Assembly: GCA_016794425.1 (NCBI GenBank)
Contig: JAEUHR010000059.1
Span: 1-64,000, forward strand
Direction of reading: 5' to 3'
From: Planctomycetota bacterium
Lineage (GTDB): Bacteria; Planctomycetota; UBA1135; UBA2386
DNA length: 64,000 nt
Shown here: piece by piece, positions 35,895 to 45,866 of the stretch
Layout of the letters: the number at the start of each line of letters is the position of its first letter
Numbering within the stretch: the stretch's first letter is position 1
Notes under the pieces: generated by a model
Database searches by the model: none
What the model was told of the DNA's origin: nothing
Seen by the model: the letters and a program-made list of their open reading frames with translations, nothing else
Position numbers and translations under genes: made by a program

Positions 35895-35970
35895 TGGCTC
35901 CTCGAGTAGGACTTGAACCTACGACCCGGTGATTAACAGTCACCTGCTCTACCGACTGAGCTATCGAGGA
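35895..35970 (-). tRNA. tRNA-Asn (GTT)
   Basis: On the minus strand the acceptor arms are TCCTCGA (5', at 35970) and TCGAGGA (35905-35899), followed by G and an encoded CCA (35897-35895). The anticodon stem GGTGA/TCACC encloses CTGTTAA, anticodon GTT. D-arm GCTC...GAGC and T-loop TTCAAGT are standard. asnS, the cognate synthetase, is also in this window. Confidence 0.97.
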
Positions 35971-36060
35971 TCGCTGCCGAACCGGCGTTTTCGGACCGAT
36001 CGGGCCGACAACCTTAGCGAGCGAGGCTCCCGGTTCAAGGCGCTGGATGCCATGAAGCGC

Positions 36061-36098
36061 AACGAGCCGCGGGCCGATCGTGCGGCCCGCGGCTCGTT
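36061..36098. terminator. Strong hairpin between tRNA-Asn and the HMA-like selenoprotein gene
   Basis: A perfect inverted repeat with 16-bp arms (AACGAGCCGCGGGCCG and its complement) and a 6-base loop. It starts 21 bp after the stop of the minus-strand selenoprotein gene. There is no T-run on either side, so it is a terminator-like hairpin of the kind common in GC-rich genomes. Confidence 0.7.
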
Positions 36099-36118
36099 CG
36101 CGTTTCGGTCGTCGCGGC

Positions 36119-36703
36119 TCAGGCCTTCGCGACCTCGAACTTGCGCAGACGCAGTTCCTTGGTCTTGGCGAGCGCCTCTTCGGCGACTTCCTTGGTGAAG
36201 GCCTTCTTGTCCTTCACGAACACCAGGCACTTGCCGTTGAGGCCGTTCGGGTGGACCCGGATGACACCGTCGAGCTTGCTCAAGACGTCACGCGTCTCGA
36301 TCGCGGTGCTCATTCAACCAAGTCCCTTGATCGCGATCTCGTAGACCGCGTCGGCCTTCGGCAGCTCGACTTCGGTCAAGACCGTGATCTTGACGCCGTC
36401 GACGCGGCCCTTCTGCAGCGCCTCGTTGAGGTCGGCGATCTCCGGGATCTTCTTGGTCGGCTCGAAGTAGCCGACGCCGGTCGTATCGAAGATCAGGTTC
36501 TTCAGGTCTTTGTTCTTGGCGAGGATGTCACGCACCCTCTTGGCCGTAGAGGCCGCGCCTCAACCTGAGATGCCGGAGGCTTGGATCTTCCACAGCTTCT
36601 CGGTCGCTACGGCCTCTTTGCCCTCCTGCCCTTCGGTCTGAGCCGCGGCAGGGAGCGCGAAGGCGAGCGCGGCGAGCAGCATGGTTGGCTGGATTCGCAT
36701 CAT
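36119..36703 (-). CDS. Exported protein with two HMA-like domains, each with an in-frame UGA (candidate double selenoprotein)
   Basis: The ATG at 36703 (GGAG five bases upstream) opens a signal peptide (MMRIQPTMLLAALAFALPAA). Reading through TGA at 36562-36560 and 36316-36314 gives 194 residues with Sec48 and Sec131. Domain 1 (about 37-120) begins EKLWKIQASGISG-U-GAAST. Domain 2 (about 121-194) begins YEIAIKGLG-U-MSTAIE, then GVIRVH, CLVFVKD and a last helix and strand. Both follow the beta-alpha-beta-beta-alpha-beta order of heavy-metal-associated domains, with Sec at the first Cys of the usual CxxC and Ala or Thr at the second. A SECIS-like hairpin follows each UGA. Normal reading yields three fragments: a signal peptide stub, a headless middle and a 64-residue ORF whose ATG directly abuts the second TGA. 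Likely role: extracytoplasmic metal or redox chemistry, perhaps one metal held between the two Sec. It lies downstream of pckA on the same strand across a 202-bp gap. Confidence 0.83.
36280..36300 (-). promoter_or_regulatory. SECIS-like hairpin for Sec131
   Basis: After the second UGA the mRNA forms an uninterrupted 8-bp stem, UCGAGACG with CGUCUUGA (one G-U pair), closing the pentaloop CGUGA. The stem starts 14 nt and the loop 22 nt after the UGA, and G is the second loop base. This fits bacterial SECIS spacing and loop rules. It has the same pentaloop as the hairpin after the first UGA. Confidence 0.7.
36521..36539 (-). promoter_or_regulatory. SECIS-like hairpin for Sec48
   Basis: Beginning 21 nt after the first UGA, GAGGGUG pairs with CAUCCUC (7 bp, one G-U) around the pentaloop CGUGA, whose first base is at nt 28. 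A competing hairpin nearer the UGA (CCUCU with AGAGG) exists, but its loop is too close to the UGA for the usual SECIS rule. Codons here (TCA, GGT, TCT, AGG, CGT) are unusual for this genome, consistent with structural constraint. Confidence 0.65.
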
Positions 36704-36905
36704 GGTCGCTCCATTCGGGGGATCGAAGCGGGATGCCGTGGCGGAGCCTGGCTCCCGATTGCCCGGGAGTATCGGCAGCCGCCGCATGCCAGCCAAGCCC
36801 CTGTGCGGAAAAGACCTGCGCGCTGCGCCCGATGCCACCGCCGGTCGGGCGGAACGCCGGCCCTGCCGGCCGGGCGGGGAGCAGGTCAGGTGGCGCAGCC
36901 CGGGC

Positions 36906-38486
<1,581 letters not shown>

Positions 38487-38635
38487 GGATCGTGGAGGAA
38501 GGACGCGGTCGTTCGCCGCGCGAGAGGGCGAGGGAAGGTACCGACCGCCGCGGGGGTGGTCCAGGGGCGCGCCTCCCGACGGAAAGCGCTTGCGCGCCGG
38601 CGGGTCGACCGCTAGCGTCCCTCGCCCTCAACTGG

Positions 38636-38712
38636 GCGCCCGTAGCTCAATTGGATAGAGCGCCAGACTACGGATCTGGAGGTTGGAGGTTCAATTCCTC
38701 CCGGGCGTGCCA
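38636..38712 (+). tRNA. tRNA-Arg (ACG)
   Basis: Acceptor arms are GCGCCCG (38636-38642) and CGGGCGT (38702-38708), then G and an encoded CCA (38710-38712). The anticodon stem CCAGA/TCTGG encloses CTACGGA, anticodon ACG (A34 is normally deaminated to inosine by TadA). T-loop TTCAATT is present. A near-perfect 13-bp hairpin with one bulged T starts in the CCA (38710-38739) and probably ends transcription. Confidence 0.96.
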
Positions 38713-38739
38713 ACTTGCGGCGCGCCGCGCCGCAGTTGG
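38710..38739 (+). terminator. Hairpin following tRNA-Arg
   Basis: CCAACTTGCGGCGC pairs with GCGCCGCAGTTGG, leaving one bulged T and a GCC loop. It begins at the CCA end of the tRNA. No T-run follows. The remaining 90 bp to the convergent gene at 38833 hold nothing else I can identify. Confidence 0.6.
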
Positions 38740-38832
38740 CATCGCCCGGGGGCATCGGGCATGACCCGACCGCGGCGGAGCCGCGGGCGGGTCAGCGGCA
38801 ATTCCCTCTCGAGGGCCGCGCGAACCGGCGGG

Positions 38833-40947
38833 CTACTGCCAGCGCACGGCGTCCCACTCCGTCAGACGGTCGATGCCGCCGAAGTCCCAGGGGCCGGCGG
38901 GGGGTGGGCGGCGGCGGCTGCGCAGGCGGTGCTGGATCTGCGCGGCGCGTTCGGCCAGCGCGGTGTCGCCGCGGGCCAGCGCGGCGACGCGCGCGATCTC
39001 GCAGGCGGCGACCGACCATTCGGAGTAGGCGGTGCCGTGCGCCCAGTGCAGCACCGTCGGGTCGTTGCTGGTGCGCTGCGCCTCGGTCAGCGGCACGCCG
39101 TCCTGCCAGCGCATCGCGATCGCGATCTCGCAGTCGGATTCGGTCAGCAGCCAGCCGTGGCGGACGACGTTCTGCGCCAGCTCCTCGGCGAGTTCGCGCG
39201 CGCGCGGGTTGCCGGTGACGCGGAACGCGGCGCCGAGGCCGACCGCCGCGATCGCCTCCTGCCACGGGTTCCAGTACGAGAACTTGCCCTGCAGCAGGCG
39301 CGCGTCGGGGTTGCAGACCGACAGCGGCCGCACGCGGTCGGCGGGCAGTTCGCGGCCGGCCCACGACGGGTGGTAGACGCGGTCGATGCGTTCGTCCATG
39401 CGCGCGCGCAGGCGCTCGTCGCCGGTCGCGAGCCACATCCACGCGGCGGCCAGCTCGGTGCGGCCCACGCCGCGCGCGGCGCCGGGGCCCGACGTCGTCA
39501 GCGCCGGATCCACGGTCTGGCCGGCCAGGTAGAGCCGCACCTCGTTGGCGAGTTCGAGCCGCGCCCAGTGCGCGCCGGTCAGCTGCGCGAACGCACCGAG
39601 GCAGTTGCTGCTCCAGTGTTCGCGGTCCTTGCCGGTCCAGCCGTGGTTGTCGAACGGCGGCTGCGGCGGGGTCTTGCCGAGCCGGTCCTTCGACACGCCG
39701 GTGTGCCAGTGCGTGGTGCCGGACCACACGACCCACTGCGGGTGGTTCGCGGGTTCGACCGGCGTGCCATCGGCCTCGAAGAAGTGCACCGGCCGACACG
39801 CCTCCTGCAGGATCGACGCCTCGACTTCGAGCAGGAAGCTCGGCAGGCCGGACGCCGCGACCGTCGACAGCTTGACGGTGCCGAAGTCGCCCTGGTCGCC
39901 GGTCTGCCCGGCCATGCGGTCGAGGCCGTGGTTGCCGACCGCGAACGGATGGCCGCCTGGCCGGTCGCTGTCGACGAACGCGCGGTGGCGCTTGGCGAAG
40001 TGCTCGCGCAGCGCCGAGCCGCGCAGCCACGGCGGCAGTTCGGGCACGAGGCCGAACGCGCCGAACGCGGCGCTGTCGGTCCACGTCGTCGCGCCGAGCA
40101 GCGGCGCGATCGCCGCGGCCAGGCTGGTCGCGTCTTTGCTGCTGCCGTCGCCGCGCAGCGGCGGCACCAGGGCGCCGGTGCGGCGGATGCCCTGGCCGTC
40201 GCCGAGCGTGATGTCGCGCAGCAGCACGGCGCGGCTGCCGTTGGCGGTGGTCGCCTGCGTGATGCCGTGGCGGCCGGCGTAGCGCAGCACGACTGCCAGG
40301 CCGCGGGCCGACAGCGCGACCTCGTCGACGTGGCACTGCAGCGCCGGCGTGCTCGGGTCCGAGAACCAGACCGCGACGTCGACCAGAGCGTGCGGCTGGT
40401 CGCGCCACGCCGTGACCAGCAGCTCGCCGACGAGGCCGGTGTCGCCCAGGCGCGCGCGCCGGTGCTGCACGCGGCGCAGCGCGTTGTGTTCGAGGTCGCC
40501 GACCGGCGCCGGCGCCAGCCGCACGGTGGTGCCGCCGCGCGTGACCTCGAACTCGAGCAGAGCCGGCGGCAGCTCGATCGTTCCTTGCGGCAGCACCGGA
40601 CCGGGCCCCGCGACCAGTTCGACGTCCCGTTCCTGCAGCGGGCCCAGTTCGGCGGTGAACAGGCACAGCGCCTGGCGCAGCGAACCGTCGGGCCAGCGCG
40701 CGCCGAACGGTTGCCACTCGGTCGCGGTGCCGCGCACGTGCAGGTCGGGGCGTTCCCGCACCTCGCCCGCCGCGAACGGCACCACGACCGCCGCGCCTTC
40801 GTGGCGCGCGTGCGGCGCCAGGTTCTGCAGGCACAGCGTGCGCACGGCCGGTGGTTCGGCGGGCGGCGTGGTCGGGGCCTGGGCGCGCGGCGCGGCGGCG
40901 ATCGCGGCGACGCAGGCAACGGACCACAGGGCGCGATACCGGGTCAT
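38833..40947 (-). CDS. Large secreted protein, possibly a polysaccharide-active enzyme
   Basis: About 704 residues from the ATG at 40947 (an ATG 12 bp upstream is also possible). The signal peptide is MTRYRALWSVACVAAIAAA. An N-terminal beta-rich part (30-330) is followed by a helical part with Trp-rich sequences (WVVWSGTTHWHTGVSKD, DNHGWTGKDREHWSSN, QGKFSYWNPWQEA). The layout of a beta domain before an alpha/alpha-barrel-like domain resembles PcRGLX/YetA-type rhamnogalacturonan lyase-related proteins. I cannot confirm that assignment. No cysteines dominate and no lipobox is present. Confidence 0.7.
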   Translation of the reverse strand: MTRYRALWSVACVAAIAAAPRAQAPTTPPAEPPAVRTLCLQNLAPHARHEGAAVVVPFAAGEVRERPDLHVRGTATEWQPFGARWPDGSLRQALCLFTAELGPLQERDVELVAGPGPVLPQGTIELPPALLEFEVTRGGTTVRLAPAPVGDLEHNALRRVQHRRARLGDTGLVGELLVTAWRDQPHALVDVAVWFSDPSTPALQCHVDEVALSARGLAVVLRYAGRHGITQATTANGSRAVLLRDITLGDGQGIRRTGALVPPLRGDGSSKDATSLAAAIAPLLGATTWTDSAAFGAFGLVPELPPWLRGSALREHFAKRHRAFVDSDRPGGHPFAVGNHGLDRMAGQTGDQGDFGTVKLSTVAASGLPSFLLEVEASILQEACRPVHFFEADGTPVEPANHPQWVVWSGTTHWHTGVSKDRLGKTPPQPPFDNHGWTGKDREHWSSNCLGAFAQLTGAHWARLELANEVRLYLAGQTVDPALTTSGPGAARGVGRTELAAAWMWLATGDERLRARMDERIDRVYHPSWAGRELPADRVRPLSVCNPDARLLQGKFSYWNPWQEAIAAVGLGAAFRVTGNPRARELAEELAQNVVRHGWLLTESDCEIAIAMRWQDGVPLTEAQRTSNDPTVLHWAHGTAYSEWSVAACEIARVAALARGDTALAERAAQIQHRLRSRRRPPPAGPWDFGGIDRLTEWDAVRWQ

Positions 40948-40988
40948 GGCGGCCATCATCGCACAGCAGCCCGCGGACCGGCGCGCGA

Positions 40989-43712
40989 TCAGTGCGCCGC
41001 CAGCCAGGTCTCACCGTGGCCGAGCGCGACCTCGAGCGGCACGCGCAGCTGCGCCGCGCCGGCCATCGCGTCGCGCACCAGCGCTTCGACCTCGCGCAGT
41101 TCGGCGTCGGGCACGTCGAGCACGAGTTCGTCGTGCACCTGCAGCAGCAGCCGCGCCTGCAGCCGCTGTCGCCGCAGGCGGTCGTGCACCGCCAGCATCG
41201 CGCGCTTGACGATGTCGGCGGCGGCACCCTGGATCGGCGTGTTGACCGCCATGTTCTCGGCGGCGATGCGCTGCATCGCGTTGGTCGAGTCGATGTCCGG
41301 CAGCGGGCGGCGGCGGCCGAACAGCGTCCAGACCTCCTTCTGGTCGCGCGCCTGCTGCAGCGAGGCGTCGAGGTAGCGCTTCACGCCGGGCAGCGCGCGG
41401 AAGTAGGCGTCGATGAACTTCTTCGCCTCGGGCGGCCGCATGCCGGTCTCGTTGGCGAGCCGCGAGGCGCCCATGCCGTACATCAGGCCGTAGTTGATCA
41501 CCTTCGCCTGGTTGCGCAGCTCCGGCGTCACCATCGCCGGCAACAGCCCGTGCACCAGCGCCGCGGTGCGCGCGTGGATGTCCTCGCCGCGCTGGAACGA
41601 CTCGACCAGCGCCTTGTCCTCGGACAGGTGCGCGAGGATGCGCAGCTCGATCTGGGAGTAGTCGGCCGACAGCAGCTGCCAGCCCTTGCCGCGCGGCACG
41701 AAGCAGGCGCGCACGCGGCGGCCTTCTTCGGTGCGGATCGGGATGTTCTGCAGGTTCGGGTCCTCGCTGCTGAGGCGTCCGGTCGCGGCGACCGCCTGGT
41801 TGAACGTCGTGTGCACGCGGCCGGTCTGCGGATCGACCAGCTGCGGCAGGCTGTCGACGTAGGTGCCCTTCAGCTTCGACAGCAGACGCCACTCGAGCAC
41901 CAGCTGCGCGACCTCGTGGTGCGGCGCGAGCTTCTCGAGCACGTCGTGGTCGGTCTTGTACTGGCCGCTCGGCGTGCGCTTGGGCTTGCCGATGTCGGCG
42001 GCGCGGTGCACTTCGAGCTCGTCGAACAGCACGGTGCCGAGCTGCTGCGGCGATCCGAGGTTGAACTCGTGGCCGGCGCGCTGGTGCACGCGCGCGGTGA
42101 TCGCGTCGAGGCGCTGCTGCAGTTCGGTCGACAGCCGCGCCAGCTGTTCCTTGTCGACGCGGATGCCTTCCCACTCCATGTCGAGCAGCACCGGCACCAG
42201 CGGCAGTTCGAGGTCGCGGTAGAGCGGCTCGACGCGGTGCTGCTGCAGCGCCTGCTGCAGCGGCGCGCGCAGCCGCAGCGCCAGGTCGGCTTCCTCGTCG
42301 ACGTAGTCGCCGACCAGCGCCGGGTCGATCTGGTCGAACGTGCGCTGCTGCTTGCCGCGGCCGGTCAGCTCCTTGGCCGACTTCTTCTTGAAGTCGAAGT
42401 GTCGCAGCGCCAGCGCCTCGAGCGAGTGCGAAGCCGTGCCCGGTTCGCTGCAGTAGGATGCGAGTTCGACGTCGAAGTCGATGCGCACGCCGTCGATGCC
42501 GGCGGAGCGCAGCGCGGTCAGCACGCGCTTGCCGTCGTGCGCGACGAGCTTCGGGTGTCCGGCGGCCAGCACCGGCGCCAGCGCCGCCAGCAGCGCCGTG
42601 CGGCCGCCGGGCACCGGTGCCGGTTCGAGGTCGAGCGGTACGTAGGTGGCGCGGCCAGGGGCGAACGCGAACGCGATGCCGACCAGCCGGCTCGAGCGAC
42701 GGTGCGGGCCGCTGGTCTCGATCGCGATCGCGACCGTGTCGGTCGCGCGCAGCGCCGCCAGCAGCGCGTCGAAGTCGGCCTGGCACCGCACGGCGCCGTA
42801 GGTCTGCGCGACGTCCGGCTGCGGCGCCGGCCGCGCCGCCAGCGTGGCCAGCAGGTTCTGGAACTCGAGCCGCTTGAACAGCGGCCGCAGCCGCTCGGGA
42901 TCGGGTGCGGCCGGGCCGAGGTCGGCGACCGTGACCGGCAGCGGCACGTCGAGCTGCAGCGTGACCAGCTGGCGCGACAGCAGCGCCTGGTCGCGGTGCT
43001 GCTGCAGCGCGGCGCGGATCGACGGCTTCTGCACCTCGTCGGTGCGCGCCAGCACGGCATCCAGCGACCCAAACTGCCGCAGCAGCTCGACCGCGGTCTT
43101 CTCGCCGACCTTCGGCACGCCCGGCACGTTGTCGGAGCTGTCGCCCATCAGCGCCAGCAGGTCGACCATGCGCGCCGGCGGCACACCCCATTTGGCCTCG
43201 GCCGCGGCCGCGTCGAGGATCTCGGGCTTGCTGGTCGAGCTGCGCAGGTTCCACAGTTTGATGCGGTCGTCGACGAGCTGCAGGAAGTCCTTGTCGCCGG
43301 TGACGACGAACACGTCCATGCCGGCGGCGCGGCCCTGCACCGCCAGCGCACCGATCACGTCGTCGGCCTCGGCGGTGTCGCTCTCGACGATGCGGATGCC
43401 GAACCCTTCGGTGGCCTGGCGGATGTCGTCCATCTGCACGCGCATCTCGTCGGGCATCTTCTCGCGCGTCGACTTGTACTCCGGGTAGAGCTTGGTGCGG
43501 GTCAGGTCGCCGCGCGGGCCGTCGAACGCGATCGCGATCGCGTCGGGCCGTTCGCGTTCGAGCAGCGCGCGCAGCGTCGTGCAGAAGCCGTAGGTGGCGG
43601 CGGTCGGGTGGCCCGTGCTGGTCGACAGCGGCGTGCGGCCGGTGCCCTGGAACGCGAAGAAGCTGCGGTAAGCGAGAGCCGTGCCGTCGATCAGGAACAG
43701 GCGCTTGCCCAT
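40989..43712 (-). CDS. polA: DNA polymerase I
   Basis: 907 residues from the ATG at 43712 (MGKRLFLIDGTALAYRSFFA). N-terminal 5'-3' nuclease: metal ligands in SDTAEADDVIGAL and TGDKDFLQLV, then the GDSSDNVPGVPKVGEKTA helix-hairpin-helix. The middle exonuclease-like domain lacks key metal ligands: exo I reads AIAIETSG where active enzymes have Asp-x-Glu, and exo II reads AHDGKRVL. Proofreading is therefore probably lost. Polymerase motifs: A SADYSQIELRILAH, B RNQAKVINYGLMYG, C LLQVHDELVLD. In motif B a Tyr stands where E. coli has Phe762. Functions in repair and primer replacement. Confidence 0.97.
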   Translation of the reverse strand: MGKRLFLIDGTALAYRSFFAFQGTGRTPLSTSTGHPTAATYGFCTTLRALLERERPDAIAIAFDGPRGDLTRTKLYPEYKSTREKMPDEMRVQMDDIRQATEGFGIRIVESDTAEADDVIGALAVQGRAAGMDVFVVTGDKDFLQLVDDRIKLWNLRSSTSKPEILDAAAAEAKWGVPPARMVDLLALMGDSSDNVPGVPKVGEKTAVELLRQFGSLDAVLARTDEVQKPSIRAALQQHRDQALLSRQLVTLQLDVPLPVTVADLGPAAPDPERLRPLFKRLEFQNLLATLAARPAPQPDVAQTYGAVRCQADFDALLAALRATDTVAIAIETSGPHRRSSRLVGIAFAFAPGRATYVPLDLEPAPVPGGRTALLAALAPVLAAGHPKLVAHDGKRVLTALRSAGIDGVRIDFDVELASYCSEPGTASHSLEALALRHFDFKKKSAKELTGRGKQQRTFDQIDPALVGDYVDEEADLALRLRAPLQQALQQHRVEPLYRDLELPLVPVLLDMEWEGIRVDKEQLARLSTELQQRLDAITARVHQRAGHEFNLGSPQQLGTVLFDELEVHRAADIGKPKRTPSGQYKTDHDVLEKLAPHHEVAQLVLEWRLLSKLKGTYVDSLPQLVDPQTGRVHTTFNQAVAATGRLSSEDPNLQNIPIRTEEGRRVRACFVPRGKGWQLLSADYSQIELRILAHLSEDKALVESFQRGEDIHARTAALVHGLLPAMVTPELRNQAKVINYGLMYGMGASRLANETGMRPPEAKKFIDAYFRALPGVKRYLDASLQQARDQKEVWTLFGRRRPLPDIDSTNAMQRIAAENMAVNTPIQGAAADIVKRAMLAVHDRLRRQRLQARLLLQVHDELVLDVPDAELREVEALVRDAMAGAAQLRVPLEVALGHGETWLAAH

Positions 43713-43797
43713 GCCAGCGTTGTAGCGGGCGCGCCGGCGAATCCGAACCGCGGAGTCGACGGGGTCGGCGGGCTGGCGGCGGGCGCCGCAGCAAGGC

Positions 43798-44433
43798 ATG
43801 CTCGCGCCGGTGGGGACGCCTCACATCGAAGTGGTGGCGGTGCCGGCAGCCGTCGTGCGGCTGCGGCCGGTGCGGCGGTTCGCGCGCTGGGCACTGCTGG
43901 TCGGCTGGCTCGTCGGCAGCGCCACCTGGTCGTTGGCCTACGCGGACGACACGGTGCAGATGGGCGTCGCCTTGCTCGGCGTGCTGGGCTGGTGGGCGCT
44001 CGGGTTCGTCGGCATCGGCGTCACGTTGGTCGAGTGGAGCACGCTGGTGCGGTCTCGCCGCGCCTGGCGGCACGTGCGGCCGGGCTGGGGCACGCTGCTG
44101 TGGGTCGCGATTCCGTTCGTGCACCTGGCCGCGATGCAGCACGCGTTCGACGCGCGGGTCTGGTGGTGGCTGCACCAGCGCGAACTCGCGGCGGTGCTCG
44201 CGGCCGGTGCGCCGGCGGCGGGCCGGCCGGCGCCGGTCGCGGGGGCAACGTTCACCGTCGAGGTCCAGGCGCCTGCGCTGCTGGTGGTGCGCGTCGGCCG
44301 CGGCTGGGAGGAGCGCGGCGTCGCCTTCGATCCCGAGCAGCAACTCGCCGCCGGCAGCGGTGGCCCGGCCGGCAGTCTGTGGCGCGTGCACGACCTCGGC
44401 GGCGGCTGGCGGGCCTGGTCGCGTGGGGACTGA
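43798..44433 (+). CDS. Membrane protein of unknown function
   Basis: A 211-residue protein with three to four hydrophobic segments (about 30-48, 53-77, 100-112) and a soluble C-terminal half (145-211) that is strand-like (FTVEVQAPALLVVRVGRGWEE). It diverges from polA with an 85-bp gap and ends 67 bp before ytfE. No family recognised. Confidence 0.65.
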   Translation: MLAPVGTPHIEVVAVPAAVVRLRPVRRFARWALLVGWLVGSATWSLAYADDTVQMGVALLGVLGWWALGFVGIGVTLVEWSTLVRSRRAWRHVRPGWGTLLWVAIPFVHLAAMQHAFDARVWWWLHQRELAAVLAAGAPAAGRPAPVAGATFTVEVQAPALLVVRVGRGWEERGVAFDPEQQLAAGSGGPAGSLWRVHDLGGGWRAWSRGD

Positions 44434-44474
44434 CCGCGGCTACGCACAAGACCCCGTCGGCCGTCGCGCAATTC

Positions 44475-44490
44475 TGGACGACAAGGTCCA
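44475..44490 (+). promoter_or_regulatory. Inverted repeat upstream of ytfE (possible operator)
   Basis: TGGAC-GACAAG-GTCCA, 5-bp arms with a 6-base centre, ends 10 bp before the ytfE ATG. The shape recalls Crp/Fnr-family sites, which often control nitric-oxide repair genes, but the half-sites are not the usual TTGA(T/C). Suggestive only. Confidence 0.25.
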
Positions 44491-44500
44491 TTGAAACGCC

Positions 44501-45202
44501 ATGCGCACGAACCTCGACCAGCCGGTGTCCCCGTCCCCCGAGAGCATCACCGCCGACGTCTCGCTCGGCGACCTCGCGACCCGTTGGGCCGGGGCGTCGC
44601 GCGTGTTCGTGCGCCACGGGCTCGACTTCTGCTGCAACGGCCGCGAGTCGATCGCGGCGGCGTGCCGGCGCAAGGGCCTCGAGCCGGGCGGCATCGTCGC
44701 CGAACTGCTGGCCGAACTGACGGCGCCGACCGACGACACCGGCTGGCAGGACCGGCCGACCGAGGCGCTGGTGCGGCACATCGTGGCCCGCTACCACCAG
44801 GGCCACCGCGACGAACTGCCGCGGCTCGTGCGCATGGCGAGCAAGGTCGAGGCCGTGCACGGCGACAAGCCGTTCTGCCCGCGTGGGCTGGCGGCGTTCC
44901 TGCAGCTGCTCGGGGAAGACCTCGAGTCGCACATGCAGAAGGAGGAGCAGGTGCTGTTCCCGCTGCTGCTGGCCGCGGCGCACGCGCACGCCGCGATGCC
45001 GATCACGGTGATGGAGCGCGAGCACGAGCAGCACGGCGTCAACCTCACCAGGCTGCGCCAGCTGGCGCACGACTTCGTGCCGCCGGCGCAGGCCTGCGGC
45101 ACCTGGCGCGCGCTCTACCTCGGCCTCGCCGAGTTCGAGCGCGAGGTGATGCAGCACATCGCGCTCGAGAACCACGTGCTGTTCCCGCGCGCGCGCGCGT
45201 GA
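44501..45202 (+). CDS. ytfE: Iron-sulfur cluster repair di-iron protein (RIC/ScdA family)
   Basis: A 233-residue protein. The ScdA_N domain (15-75) ends with the signature LDFCCNG at 41-47. The hemerythrin-like four-helix domain supplies His and Glu ligands: HIVARYHQGHRDELPRL, HMQKEEQVLFP, EREHEQHG and HIALENHVLFPRA. The protein repairs iron-sulfur clusters damaged by nitric oxide or oxidants in the cytoplasm. All expected ligands are visible. A short inverted repeat lies just upstream. Confidence 0.93.
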   Translation: MRTNLDQPVSPSPESITADVSLGDLATRWAGASRVFVRHGLDFCCNGRESIAAACRRKGLEPGGIVAELLAELTAPTDDTGWQDRPTEALVRHIVARYHQGHRDELPRLVRMASKVEAVHGDKPFCPRGLAAFLQLLGEDLESHMQKEEQVLFPLLLAAAHAHAAMPITVMEREHEQHGVNLTRLRQLAHDFVPPAQACGTWRALYLGLAEFEREVMQHIALENHVLFPRARA

Positions 45203-45209
45203 GCCGCCG

Positions 45210-45866
45210 TCACAGCAGGTACTTGATCGCGACGAAACCGCCGATCAGCAGCACGGCGCCGGCGAACGTGACCAGCGCGAAGCGCCGCTCGATGAACTCC
45301 TTGATCGGCGGGCCGAAGCGCTTGAACAGCCAGGCGACCAGGTAGAAGCGCGCCGAGCGGCCGATCACCGACGCGAGCACGAACATCGGGAAGTTGATCG
45401 TGCAGACGCCAGCCAGGATCGTGATCACCTTGTAGGGGATCGGCGTGAACGCGGCGACGAACACGACCCAGAAGTTGTACTCGTCGTACAGGCCGGCGAC
45501 CCGGGCGACATTGTGCTCGTTGACGCCCGGGATCCAGGTGTAGAAGAACGAGCGCACGGCCTCGACGTCCCACAGGAACGCGCCGATGCCGTAGCCGGCC
45601 ATGCCGCCGAGTACCGACGCGACCGAGCACCAGAACGCGAACCGGTAGCTCTTCTGCACCTCGCCGATGCACAGCGCGATCAGCAGCACGTCGGGCGGGA
45701 TCGGGAAGAAGCTGCTCTCGGCGAAGCTCAGCACGAACAGGGCCGGCATCGCATAGGGCGTGTCGGCCCAGTGCAGCACCCAGTCGTAGAGCCGGCGGAT
45801 CGGTCCGCGGCGCTCTGGTGCGGGGGGCGTCGAGGCGGAGGCTGTGGGCGGGGCGGAGGTCGTCAC
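45210..45866 (-). CDS. DedA/VTT-family membrane protein (YqaA-like)
   Basis: 218 residues from GTG 45866, which overlaps the recJ stop (GTGA), so translation is coupled to recJ. After a Pro-rich head, the core LSFAESSFFPIPPDVLLIALCIG and the later FTPIPYKVITILAGV match the paired re-entrant regions of the SNARE-associated/VTT (DedA) family; the YqaA subgroup has the FFPIPPD motif. Family members act in lipid transport or membrane homeostasis. Confidence 0.88.
   Translation of the reverse strand: MTTSAPPTASASTPPAPERRGPIRRLYDWVLHWADTPYAMPALFVLSFAESSFFPIPPDVLLIALCIGEVQKSYRFAFWCSVASVLGGMAGYGIGAFLWDVEAVRSFFYTWIPGVNEHNVARVAGLYDEYNFWVVFVAAFTPIPYKVITILAGVCTINFPMFVLASVIGRSARFYLVAWLFKRFGPPIKEFIERRFALVTFAGAVLLIGGFVAIKYLL

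Noticed and set aside
36119..36313. Independent 64-residue gene starting at 36313
   Set aside because: Its ATG directly abuts the preceding TGA, the reading frame is the same, and joining the two completes an HMA-type fold with the TGA at the metal-site Cys position, so it is the end of the selenoprotein.
38487..38832. tRNA-Sec (selC) among the tRNA regions
   Set aside because: The only tRNAs found here and at 35895 are ordinary 73-74-base Arg (ACG) and Asn (GTT) tRNAs; no long-arm tRNA with a TCA anticodon was seen anywhere in the gaps.
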